From positions 1 through 64,000 of the forward strand of contig CAYJFP010000002.1 in the NCBI GenBank assembly GCA_964369415.1: 64,000 bases of DNA, read 5' to 3'. Made by a program: the position numbers and the translations under genes. This stretch comes from SIG603 sp964369415 (GTDB lineage Bacteria; Bacillota; Clostridia; Oscillospirales; Acutalibacteraceae). Positions 9,017-17,185 of the stretch are shown here, piece by piece (the stretch's first letter is position 1; each line of letters begins with the position of its first letter). The notes beneath the pieces were generated by a model that was not told the DNA's origin, made no database searches, and was given only the letters and a program-made list of their open reading frames with translations.

Positions 9017-9832
9017 ATGAAAATTGCTTTAATTTCAAACAATAAAAAGCCGAAAATTGAAGAAGCTACACAGAAAATATTAGATATTTTATTGAATTGT
9101 GGACATACAGTTTTTTCATCGGATAAAAATTTCATTAACAATGAAAAATTAATATATACTGAAGATGAATATCGTTTATCTGAACTTTGTGATATTTTCA
9201 TAACACTCGGTGGCGATGGCACAATAATCTATACTTCCAAAATAGCAAATGGAAAGCCTATACTAGGAATAAATCTAGGTAGGTTAGGATATATGACCTG
9301 CCTAGAATTTCACGAAATTGAAAAACTGCCTTTGGTTCTTTCAGGAGATTTTTATTATGAAGATAGAATGTTAATTGACGTTAGAATTGATGAAAAAGTA
9401 GTCGGTACAGTACTAAATGATGGCGTAATTTCCGCACAGCTTGCAAGATTACTTGATTTTGATGTCGTGATTTCAGGATCGAAGTTTAGTTATCGAGCAG
9501 ATGGAATTATTATTTCTACTCCAACGGGGTCAACGGCATATTCACTATCAGCAGGTGGTCCAGTGGTTGATCCTTCTATTAGTTGTATGCTGTTTACACC
9601 GATATGCCCACATTCTCTATTTAACCGAAGCATTGCTTTTTCTCCAGACACTGTATTAAAAGTTAAAGCAAATCCCAAATATAATGAAAAAGTAATATTG
9701 ACATTAGATGGCGGAGAGCCTATCGAGATTAATGATCAAGTATCATTTACTGCATCTAATGAAAAAGTACACTTAATTCTAAATAAGAAACATAACTTTT
9801 TACGTTTAGTTAACAAAAAGTTTTTTAGCTAG
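9017..9832 (+). CDS. nadK: NAD kinase
   Basis: A 271-residue ATP-NAD kinase making NADP. The LGGDGTII motif (about residues 64-71) is followed by GINLGRLGYMT, and the second conserved block reads DGIIISTPTGSTAYSLSAGGPVVDP without its opening residues. Length and order fit bacterial NadK. The start ATG follows AAGGGG. It lies between tlyA and argR in the same transcription run. Confidence 0.95.
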   Translation: MKIALISNNKKPKIEEATQKILDILLNCGHTVFSSDKNFINNEKLIYTEDEYRLSELCDIFITLGGDGTIIYTSKIANGKPILGINLGRLGYMTCLEFHEIEKLPLVLSGDFYYEDRMLIDVRIDEKVVGTVLNDGVISAQLARLLDFDVVISGSKFSYRADGIIISTPTGSTAYSLSAGGPVVDPSISCMLFTPICPHSLFNRSIAFSPDTVLKVKANPKYNEKVILTLDGGEPIEINDQVSFTASNEKVHLILNKKHNFLRLVNKKFFS

Positions 9833-9843
9833 AGGAGGCAATT

Positions 9844-10296
9844 ATGAAAGCGAAGAGACATGATAAAATAAAAGAGTTGATTAAAAGATTTGACATTGAC
9901 ACTCAAGAAGAACTTCTTGTAAGGCTTCGTGAGTCAGGTTGCGACGTTACACAAGCAACAGTATCAAGAGATATTAAGGAACTAAGACTAGTAAAAGTTC
10001 TTTCAAGTAAGGGGAAATATAGATATTCAACTGGAAATGAGAATTCCAAGGATATTTCAACTAAATATATTTCTCTTTTTAATGATTCTGTTCTGTCTGT
10101 AGAAGCTGCACAAAATATGTTAGTAATTAAGTGCATGTCTGGCATGGCTCAAGCAGTATGTGCCGCAATGGATGCGAATAATATTCAAGGTTTTTTGGGG
10201 ACACTAGCTGGGGATGACACAATTTTTGTCATATGCAAATCAACTGAAATTGCTATCGATAAAATGGAAGAGCTAAGAAAAATGATTGGTGAGTAA
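9844..10296 (+). CDS. argR: Arginine repressor ArgR
   Basis: A 150-residue winged-helix repressor/activator of arginine genes. The N-terminal domain has the family sequence DVTQATVSRDIKELRLVK (recognition helix), and the C-terminal hexamerisation/arginine domain includes GTLAGDDTIFVIC, where the paired Asp residues bind arginine. Start ATG follows AGAGGAGG at good distance. In Clostridia and Bacillus argR commonly sits before recN, as here; no arginine biosynthesis gene is nearby. Confidence 0.95.
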   Translation: MKAKRHDKIKELIKRFDIDTQEELLVRLRESGCDVTQATVSRDIKELRLVKVLSSKGKYRYSTGNENSKDISTKYISLFNDSVLSVEAAQNMLVIKCMSGMAQAVCAAMDANNIQGFLGTLAGDDTIFVICKSTEIAIDKMEELRKMIGE

Positions 10297-10298
10297 TT

Positions 10299-11957
10299 AT
10301 GCTAGTAGGATTATTTATTAAAAATATTGCGGTAATTGAAGAAGCTTCTATTGACTTCTTAAAAGGATTTACAGCTCTAACTGGAGAAACAGGAGCTGGA
10401 AAGTCAATTATAGTAGATGCTTTTTCAGTTATTTTAGGTGCAAGAGCTTCTAAAGATTTGATAAGAACTGGATGTGAAAAGGCTTCTGTTACTGCACTAT
10501 TTACTGATGTTTCGAATAAAGTAAAACATAAATTAGCAGAATTAAATATTCAAATAGATGCTGATGATGATCTTCAAATATATAGAGAAATTAGGATAAA
10601 TGGAAAAAGTTTATGCAAAGTGAACGGCGTACCTTTAACTGCTTCAATGCTTAAAGAAATTGGAGTAATGTTGATTTCAGTTCACGGTCAGCATGACAGT
10701 TATGAGCTGCTATCGCCTGAAATTCATGGAACTTATATTGATAACTATGCTGGATTAAATCCACTTTTAAAGCAATATCAAGAGCAATATGATAAATTAA
10801 AGCAAATAAAAATCCAACTAGATTCATTATTGTCTAATCAAAATGAAAAAGAAAGACGTATGGATTTACTAAAGTTTCAGATAGAAGAGATTGAGTCAGC
10901 CGAGATAAAAGTAGGGGAAAGAGAAAGCCTTATACGAAATTCTCAAATAATTAAGAATAGACAAAACATCCTTGAAGCTGTCAATTTTTCAAAAGAAATG
11001 ATAGATGGTAGCAGTGAAAATGAAGGGATATTGACAATGGCTGAACTCGCTGCAAAAAAATTGGAGCAGGTTTCTGATTCAGACGAAGTTTTGACCGCTT
11101 TGGTAGAAAAAATTCGAGATACAGAGTATGCTTTACAGGATATTTCTCAGGAACTTAGAAAATATGAATCTATGGAAGATTTTGATCCATCGGCATTACC
11201 TGAAATTGAGGAAAGGCTAGATTTGCTTTATAAACTCAGTTTAAAATATGGGGAAAGTGAAGAAGATATTATTTCCCTATTAGAAACATTGACGACAGAA
11301 CTCAATGATACAGAGCTTAGCGAAGAGAAAATTGAACTTTTGTCTCAGGAATTTGAAGATACAAAGGTTAAAGCTATAGATTTAGCAAAAAAATTATCTA
11401 ATAAAAGAAAAGAAGCGTCTTTGGATTTTAGCGAAAAAGTTAAATCTGAGCTAAGATTTTTAAATATGCCTAATATTGAATTTATCTCAAAGCTCGAGAG
11501 AACAAATCTTTACTCATGGGGATGCGACAAGTTAAATTTTATGGTTTCAGTCAATCAGGGTGAAGAGCTAAAACCATTGAGTAAAGTAGCTTCGGGTGGT
11601 GAACTTTCACGAATTATGCTAGCGATTAAAACAGTTTTGTCAAATGCAGACGATATTGATACATTGATTTTTGATGAAGTAGACGCTGGAATAAGTGGAA
11701 AAACAGCCAGTAAAGTAGGCGAAAAGTTAAGGCAAGCATCAGAAGATAGGCAAATAATTTGTATAACCCATTTAGCGCAAATTGCATGTGTGAGCAATAA
11801 CCATTTATTAATTGAAAAAACTACTGAAGTGGGTAAAACTTACACTAAAGTTTTACCGCTTAATAGAGAGGAACGTATTCATGAATTAGCACGAATAATT
11901 GGTGGTAGTAAAACAGGAAGCGTTAGTTATAAAATGGCTGAAGAAATGCTAAATTAA
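10299..11957 (+). CDS. recN: DNA repair protein RecN
   Basis: A 552-residue SMC-like ATPase acting early in double-strand break repair. The N-terminal Walker A reads TGETGAGKSIIVDAF; the middle is coiled-coil (about residues 160-370); the C-terminal part has the ABC signature ASGGELSRIMLAIK and Walker B DTLIFDEVDAGISG. Length fits RecN. It starts 3 nt after argR, with GGTGAG in the argR tail as ribosome-binding site, and is followed by a strong terminator. Confidence 0.95.
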   Translation: MLVGLFIKNIAVIEEASIDFLKGFTALTGETGAGKSIIVDAFSVILGARASKDLIRTGCEKASVTALFTDVSNKVKHKLAELNIQIDADDDLQIYREIRINGKSLCKVNGVPLTASMLKEIGVMLISVHGQHDSYELLSPEIHGTYIDNYAGLNPLLKQYQEQYDKLKQIKIQLDSLLSNQNEKERRMDLLKFQIEEIESAEIKVGERESLIRNSQIIKNRQNILEAVNFSKEMIDGSSENEGILTMAELAAKKLEQVSDSDEVLTALVEKIRDTEYALQDISQELRKYESMEDFDPSALPEIEERLDLLYKLSLKYGESEEDIISLLETLTTELNDTELSEEKIELLSQEFEDTKVKAIDLAKKLSNKRKEASLDFSEKVKSELRFLNMPNIEFISKLERTNLYSWGCDKLNFMVSVNQGEELKPLSKVASGGELSRIMLAIKTVLSNADDIDTLIFDEVDAGISGKTASKVGEKLRQASEDRQIICITHLAQIACVSNNHLLIEKTTEVGKTYTKVLPLNREERIHELARIIGGSKTGSVSYKMAEEMLN

Positions 11958-12038
11958 GAATTACTTGGTTATGATAGTATTTGGATGTCATTAGAAAGTC
12001 TATTATTTTAAATTTTTTGTGAATTATGATAATCTGCC

Positions 12039-12070
12039 AAAAAGTGTTGTGAATATCACAACACTTTTTT
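12039..12070 (+). terminator. Terminator after recN
   Basis: Arms AAAAAGTGTTGTG and CACAACACTTTTT pair perfectly around AATAT and end in six T. The A-run at the 5' side means it could also work in the other direction. It closes the yfmF-recN transcription run. Confidence 0.88.
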
Positions 12071-12165
12071 AGCATCAAATTTTAAATTAATCTATTCTCA
12101 GCATAATATAAAGCTCTTCACATTTTGTTGTATATCTATATTGTCACCCTATATTTCATTTTCGG

Positions 12166-12194
12166 TTGACACATGTGTTTAGATAAGATAAGAT
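12166..12194 (+). promoter_or_regulatory. birA promoter with short palindrome at -35
   Basis: TTGACA (12166-12171) and TAAGAT (12189-12194) are 17 bp apart. A perfect 10-bp palindrome, ACACATGTGT (12169-12178), overlaps the -35 end. It could be an operator, perhaps for BirA itself, but it does not resemble the classical BirA site, so the regulator is not known. Confidence 0.55.
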
Positions 12195-12235
12195 AATATA
12201 ATAAGTGAAATTTAAATGCGATCAGGAGAAAACAA

Positions 12236-13216
12236 ATGACAGTGAAATATAGCGTACTGCAAAAGTTATTAAAAGGTGAGAATTTTTCGGGAAATAGGCT
12301 TGCCAATGAGCTTGGCGTAAGCAGAAATTCCGTTTGGAAAGCAGTGAACAGCCTTAGAAATGATGGGTATAAAATTGAAGGTCAAAGAAACATGGGATAC
12401 AAGTTGATTTCAAGTGGAGATGTACTGAGCAAAGAAATTGTTCTTTCCTATCTTGTTAATAAAAATCTTGATGTTCATGTGTATGAGACTGTTGAATCAA
12501 CAAACACTCTCTTAAAATCAAGGGCACAAAATAAAGGCATGGAAGGTACAATAATTATCGCAGCAGAGCAAACAGCTGGTAAGGGAAGACTTGGCAGAAA
12601 ATTTGAGTCTCCAATGGGTACAGGGGTATATGTAAGTATCCTTTTACGGCCAAAATTCAGCGTTAGTGAATCTTTATTCATCACGACTGCAGCGGCGGTT
12701 GCAGTTTCACAGGCGATAGAATCCTTATCTGATAAAGAGGCGAAAATCAAATGGGTGAACGATATTTACATCGAAGATAAAAAGGTTTGTGGAATACTTA
12801 CAGAGGCGGCTATCGACTTTGAAAGTGGAAATCTTGATTATGCGGTGGTCGGAATAGGAGTAAATGTCCAAGAGCCTGAAAGTGGTTTTCCACTGGAAAT
12901 CAAAGACATTGCTGGCAGTGTTTTTGATGAAAAGGCCCCAGATGAAATCAGAGCAAAGCTTGCGGCGAAAATTATAGACAACTTTTTCATTCTATATAAA
13001 AATTTGGAGAATAAAAACTTCATGGACGAATATAGAAAGCGTTCGTGGCTTGACGGAAAAAAAGTAAATCTTTCTGTAGGAAATAACAGTTTTTCGGGAA
13101 TAGTTAAAGAGATAAACCAGAATGCTGAAATAGTATTGATGTTAGAAGATGGTAAAGAAATGGCATTTTCCTCAGGAGAAGCCTTTATAATTAAAAATAG
13201 GAATGTAGAAAAATAA
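12236..13216 (+). CDS. birA: Biotin-protein ligase / biotin repressor BirA
   Basis: A 326-residue class II biotin ligase that attaches biotin to carboxylase subunits through biotinyl-AMP. An N-terminal winged helix (about residues 1-65, with NELGVSRNSVWKAVNSLRNDGY) indicates a regulator as well. The catalytic core shows ESTNTLLKSRA, the adenylate loop AGKGRLGRKFESP, KWVNDIYIEDKKVCGIL and GIGVNV. ATG follows AGGAGAAAA. The neighbour bioY encodes biotin uptake, so ligation, uptake and probably regulation of biotin sit together. Confidence 0.93.
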   Translation: MTVKYSVLQKLLKGENFSGNRLANELGVSRNSVWKAVNSLRNDGYKIEGQRNMGYKLISSGDVLSKEIVLSYLVNKNLDVHVYETVESTNTLLKSRAQNKGMEGTIIIAAEQTAGKGRLGRKFESPMGTGVYVSILLRPKFSVSESLFITTAAAVAVSQAIESLSDKEAKIKWVNDIYIEDKKVCGILTEAAIDFESGNLDYAVVGIGVNVQEPESGFPLEIKDIAGSVFDEKAPDEIRAKLAAKIIDNFFILYKNLENKNFMDEYRKRSWLDGKKVNLSVGNNSFSGIVKEINQNAEIVLMLEDGKEMAFSSGEAFIIKNRNVEK

Positions 13217-13292
13217 GAAAGGCATGGGTACCGTGCATTAAATTGGCTGTTTATATACAGTTTTGTGCGGGAAACATGACATGGTGATAATT

Positions 13293-13844
13293 ATGAATAG
13301 TATAAGTAAAAAGATTTTAGATTTAGCATTAATTGCGCTCGGAACAGCGATAGTTGTCGTGCTTACTTTTGTGAGTATTCCGATGCCCTCAGGTGTACCG
13401 ATTACACTTCAAACTTTCGGCATAGCCTTGGTTGGGTTTATTCTCGGAAAGAAAAATGCAACTATAGCCTTGATAATTTATTTGCTTTTAGGAGCTATTG
13501 GAATTCCTGTTTTTTCAGGATTTAATTCAGGTTTAGGGGCAATTTTAGGCTTTACTGGTGGATTTATTTGGGGATTTATAATTTTAGCCTTTTTCTGTGG
13601 CTTTGGTGGAGAAAAAGAGAACTATTTTTTTAAAGCATCATTTAGTTTAATCGGACTTGCCGTTTGCCATGTTTTAGGAACGATTCAGTACTCTATAGTC
13701 AGCACAAATGCTTTGTTGCCTTCTTTTCTTTTAGTATCTGCACCTTACTTGATAAAAGATGTAGTTTCATTGATTTTAGCATTTTTTGTAGCTAAAGCAG
13801 TTAATTTAGCACTCGAAAAATCAGGTGTTAAAAAAATGGCATAA
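13293..13844 (+). CDS. bioY: Biotin ECF transporter S component BioY
   Basis: A 183-residue membrane protein with about six helices and the BioY patterns VSIPMPSGVPITLQTFGI and YLLLGAIGIPVFSGFNSG. It is the substrate-binding subunit of an energy-coupling-factor biotin importer; the EcfA/EcfT module is not in the window. The frame is open to TTG 13263, but ATG 13293 has GGTGATAATT just upstream and begins like family members. It follows birA after 76 nt, with no terminator between. Confidence 0.9.
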   Translation: MNSISKKILDLALIALGTAIVVVLTFVSIPMPSGVPITLQTFGIALVGFILGKKNATIALIIYLLLGAIGIPVFSGFNSGLGAILGFTGGFIWGFIILAFFCGFGGEKENYFFKASFSLIGLAVCHVLGTIQYSIVSTNALLPSFLLVSAPYLIKDVVSLILAFFVAKAVNLALEKSGVKKMA

Positions 13845-13849
13845 ACTAA

Positions 13850-13878
13850 TTTACAAACAAAATTTAATTTGGTATAAT
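13850..13878 (+). promoter_or_regulatory. Promoter of the metG-like gene
   Basis: TTTACA (13850-13855), 17 bp spacer, TATAAT (13873-13878), preceded by TGG as an extended -10. It begins 6 nt after the bioY stop, so the operon starting at 13919 has its own promoter. Confidence 0.7.
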
Positions 13879-13918
13879 GTATTATTAGATATTATATAAT
13901 ATAAAAGGAGCATTATAC

Positions 13919-15898
13919 ATGAATAATTATAAGAACGAACGCCCCACATTTCCTAAAAAAGCTATAGTTACTGCAGGCATGCCTTATGGTAACAAAGAGC
14001 TTCATTTCGGTCATGTCGGTGGCGTTTTTGTTCATGCAGATACATTTGCTAGATTTCTAAAAGACAGAATAGGCAAGGAAAATGTAATTTTTGTTTCGGG
14101 TACTGACTGTTATGGTTCTCCGGCGCTTGAAGGCTACCGCAAACAAGTTGAAAACGGATTTAAAGGAACTATTGAAGATTATATCGGAGAGAACCATTTA
14201 AAGCAAAAAGATACATTAAATAAATTTGATATAAACTTAAGCCTTTTTGCAGCTTCTGGATTGGGTGAAGCCGCTAAAATGCACGAATTAGTGTCTAAAG
14301 AATTATTTTTAAAGCTTCATGAAAACGACTGCCTTATAAAAGATACAATTCCCCAATTTTTTGATACAGAGCTTGGAATATTTTTAAACGGTAGACAAGT
14401 TACGGGTAAATGTCCGTTTGAAGGATGTCAATCTGAGAATGGTTATGCGGATGAGTGTTCTTTAGGTCATCAGTATAATCCGTCAGAATTAATAGACCCG
14501 ATTTCAAGCATGACAGGCAATAAACCAGAGCTAAGAGACGTTACAAACTGGTACTTTAAGCTTGAAGATTATCTTGAAGTTATGGAAGAAATACTTACAG
14601 ATTTAAAGGCAAACAGCAACACAAGAAAATTTATATTAAGAGCTGTAGATGAATTTTTAAAGAAACCAATAATCTATGTCCAAAAAACTCAAGTTGAAGA
14701 CTTAGAAAGCTTAAGAAATGCTTTGCCGAATCACGAGATTATAGACGAAGAGAAAAAACCGTCGTATACATTTATTTTTAATTCCTTAAAAGACCGTGAT
14801 ATCGCAAAAGATGTCCTATCGCAAAACAGTATAAGATACAGAACCGGCAAAACTTTGGTTCCGTTTAGGATTTCTGGAAACTGCGAATGGGGCGTGCCTG
14901 TTCCAACCGTTGATGGACTAGATGACTTAACTTTTTGGGTATGGCCTGAGTCTTTATGGGCACCTATTTCATTCTCAAGACAGTATCTAAAAGATATTGG
15001 TGCAAAAGATGACGAGTGGGAATCATGGTGGAAAGATGAAGACTCAAAAGTGTATCAGTTTATAGGTGAAGACAATGTTTACTTCTACGCTATAGCCGAA
15101 ATGGGCATGTTTCTGTCTTATTATGCAGATAAAAAAGAAGATGCATTCTCATGGAAAGGCGTAAATTTACCTCATATAATCGCAAATAAACATATTCTAT
15201 TTATGAATAAAAAAGCTTCGTCTTCATCGGATTTAAAACCACCGATGGCGGCTGAACTATTGAATCACTACACCGCTGAACAGCTAAGAATTCACTTTTT
15301 AAGCTTAGGCTTATCAAATAAAAACGCTTCATTCCAGCCGAATATCTATTTGCCAGAAAATGAAAGAGAGCCTAAAGATCCAGTGCTTAAAGAGGGTAAT
15401 TTGCTTACAAACGTGTTCAACAGGCTTGCTAGGTCTTGTTTTTACACCACACAAACCTATTTTGACGGTTTCATTCCAAGCGGTGAAGTTAGCGAAAACG
15501 TCTTAGAAGAGAGTAAAAGACAGATTCTTGAATTTGAAAAGCATATGTATAATCACGATTTTCACAGGCTGACTTATGTGCTTGACGAGTATATAAGATT
15601 CATGAACAAAATATGGGCAAATAATATAAAAGAAGCGGATAAAGAGGACGATAACGACAAAAGAGCGAAGACTCTGACAGATTGTTTCCACGGTTTAAGA
15701 GTCGGTCTAACACTCTTACATTCAATAGCTCCAGTAGGCTGCGAAATGCTTAGAGATTATCTTAACGCCGACGAAAAAATTTGGAGTTGGGACTATATTT
15801 TCGAGCCACTATCATATTTCCAAGACGAAAAAAGAGAGCTTAAATTCTTAGAGCCAAGAGTAGACTTTTTCTCAAAGCATCCAAGCCAGTTTGCTTAA
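13919..15898 (+). CDS. Divergent methionyl-tRNA synthetase-like class I ligase
   Basis: A 659-residue class I aminoacyl-tRNA synthetase of the MetG family. The HIGH-type motif is PYGNKELHFGH (residues 22-32). A zinc knuckle near residue 165 runs CPFEGC...CSLGH, with a fourth cysteine apparently replaced by histidine. The KMSKS loop reads NKKASSSSD (about residues 430-438), losing the second lysine. The stretch after FIGEDNVYF has YAIAEMGMF where MetRS has HSLFWPAML, so a methionine-pocket histidine is missing. The protein ends without the C-terminal EMAP-like tRNA-binding domain. It may be the cell's MetRS or a paralogue with another role; I cannot tell from one window. It leads the operon continuing to prfA. 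Confidence 0.75.
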   Translation: MNNYKNERPTFPKKAIVTAGMPYGNKELHFGHVGGVFVHADTFARFLKDRIGKENVIFVSGTDCYGSPALEGYRKQVENGFKGTIEDYIGENHLKQKDTLNKFDINLSLFAASGLGEAAKMHELVSKELFLKLHENDCLIKDTIPQFFDTELGIFLNGRQVTGKCPFEGCQSENGYADECSLGHQYNPSELIDPISSMTGNKPELRDVTNWYFKLEDYLEVMEEILTDLKANSNTRKFILRAVDEFLKKPIIYVQKTQVEDLESLRNALPNHEIIDEEKKPSYTFIFNSLKDRDIAKDVLSQNSIRYRTGKTLVPFRISGNCEWGVPVPTVDGLDDLTFWVWPESLWAPISFSRQYLKDIGAKDDEWESWWKDEDSKVYQFIGEDNVYFYAIAEMGMFLSYYADKKEDAFSWKGVNLPHIIANKHILFMNKKASSSSDLKPPMAAELLNHYTAEQLRIHFLSLGLSNKNASFQPNIYLPENEREPKDPVLKEGNLLTNVFNRLARSCFYTTQTYFDGFIPSGEVSENVLEESKRQILEFEKHMYNHDFHRLTYVLDEYIRFMNKIWANNIKEADKEDDNDKRAKTLTDCFHGLRVGLTLLHSIAPVGCEMLRDYLNADEKIWSWDYIFEPLSYFQDEKRELKFLEPRVDFFSKHPSQFA

Positions 15899-15911
15899 AA
15901 AGAGGTAATTT

Positions 15912-16103
15912 ATGGACGTAAAAGTTGGAGACATCATCGTCATGAAAAAGCCGCATCCTTGTGGCTCAAAAGAATTTAAAGTCCTTAGAGTTGGAATGGA
16001 TTTTAAAATATCTTGCACTAACTGTTCAAGAGAACTCATGATACCAAGGCTTAAATGCGAAAAAAACATTAAGAAAATAATCAGAGATGAGAATAAGGAA
16101 TAA
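15912..16103 (+). CDS. DUF951 family small protein
   Basis: A 63-residue protein with the DUF951 pattern: VGDIIVMKKPHPCGSKEF, then LRVGMDFKISC-TNC-SRELMIPR. Three cysteines (one in HPCG, two in CTNC) suggest metal binding. The family is widespread in Firmicutes and its function is not established. AGAGG precedes the ATG by a short spacer. It lies 13 nt after the MetRS-like gene and 2 nt before prfA, so it is cotranscribed with translation genes. Confidence 0.88.
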   Translation: MDVKVGDIIVMKKPHPCGSKEFKVLRVGMDFKISCTNCSRELMIPRLKCEKNIKKIIRDENKE

Positions 16104-16105
16104 TT

Positions 16106-17185
16106 ATGTTTGAAAAAATAGCAATATTTGAAAATAGATACGAGGAGCTAAATTTAAAGCTGTATGACCCCACCACGGTGTCGGACCCGAATCTTTACAG
16201 AACTCTTATGAAAGAGCATAAAGAAATTAGCCCTATAGTCGAAAAATACAGGGAGTACATGGCGGCTAAAACCACTCTTGAAGAGTCGAAAGAGATGATG
16301 AATGACAGCTCGGTGGAAAAAGAGCTTAAAGAAATGGCGGCAGAAGAAGCAGAAGAGGCTAAAAAAATTATTGAAGCCGCTTCTGAAGAGCTAAAAATCT
16401 TGCTTTTGCCTAAAGACCCAAATGACGACAAAAATGTAATCGTTGAAATAAGAGGCGGTGCCGGCGGCGAGGAAGCCGCTTTGTTTTCTGCTGTTCTTTA
16501 TAGAATGTACTGCATGTATGCCGAGAAGCAAGGTTGGAAAACCGAGATAATAAACCTTAATGAAACTGAAATCGGTGGATTTAAAGAGGTTTCATTTACA
16601 GTTGACGGCGACGGAGCGTATTCAAAGCTTAAGTACGAGAGCGGTGTTCATAGGGTTCAAAGAGTTCCCGAAACAGAGACTCAAGGTAGAATCCACACGT
16701 CCACGGCAACTGTTGCAGTACTTCCAGAAGCCGAAGAAGTCGAGCTTGATATAAACCCCAAAGACTTACAGATTGATACCTTTAGGTCAAGCGGTGCGGG
16801 TGGACAGCACATCAATAAAACATCATCGGCAATCAGAATAACTCACTTACCTACAGGTACAGTGGTAGAGTGTCAAGACGAGAGAAGTCAACTTAAAAAT
16901 AAAGACAAGGCGATGAAAGTTTTAAGGGCTAGATTGTTAGACGCCAAAATTGAGGCACAAAATGCCGAAATCTCAGCCGATAGAAAGTCTCAAGTAGGCT
17001 CGGGCGACCGTTCGGAGAGAATCAGAACCTATAACTATCCTCAATCGAGAATTACGGACCATAGAATTAAACTAACATTATATAGACTAGAAGATGTGCT
17101 AAACGGTGATTTAGACGAGGTTATAAATTCACTAATAGCCGCAGATAGGGCAGAAATGCTAAAACTTTCCATGGAGAATCAGTGA
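16106..17185 (+). CDS. prfA: Peptide chain release factor 1
   Basis: A 359-residue class I release factor reading UAA and UAG. The codon-recognition tripeptide is P-E-T in RVPETETQGRIHTS (about residue 187; PxT is the RF1 type), and the peptidyl-transferase motif is GGQ in GAGGQHINKTSSAIR (about residue 231). The acidic domain 1, the GGAGGEEAALF block and the C-terminal SQVGSGDRSERIRTYN are intact. The stop TGA overlaps the ATG of the next gene, so translation is coupled. Confidence 0.95.
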   Translation: MFEKIAIFENRYEELNLKLYDPTTVSDPNLYRTLMKEHKEISPIVEKYREYMAAKTTLEESKEMMNDSSVEKELKEMAAEEAEEAKKIIEAASEELKILLLPKDPNDDKNVIVEIRGGAGGEEAALFSAVLYRMYCMYAEKQGWKTEIINLNETEIGGFKEVSFTVDGDGAYSKLKYESGVHRVQRVPETETQGRIHTSTATVAVLPEAEEVELDINPKDLQIDTFRSSGAGGQHINKTSSAIRITHLPTGTVVECQDERSQLKNKDKAMKVLRARLLDAKIEAQNAEISADRKSQVGSGDRSERIRTYNYPQSRITDHRIKLTLYRLEDVLNGDLDEVINSLIAADRAEMLKLSMENQ

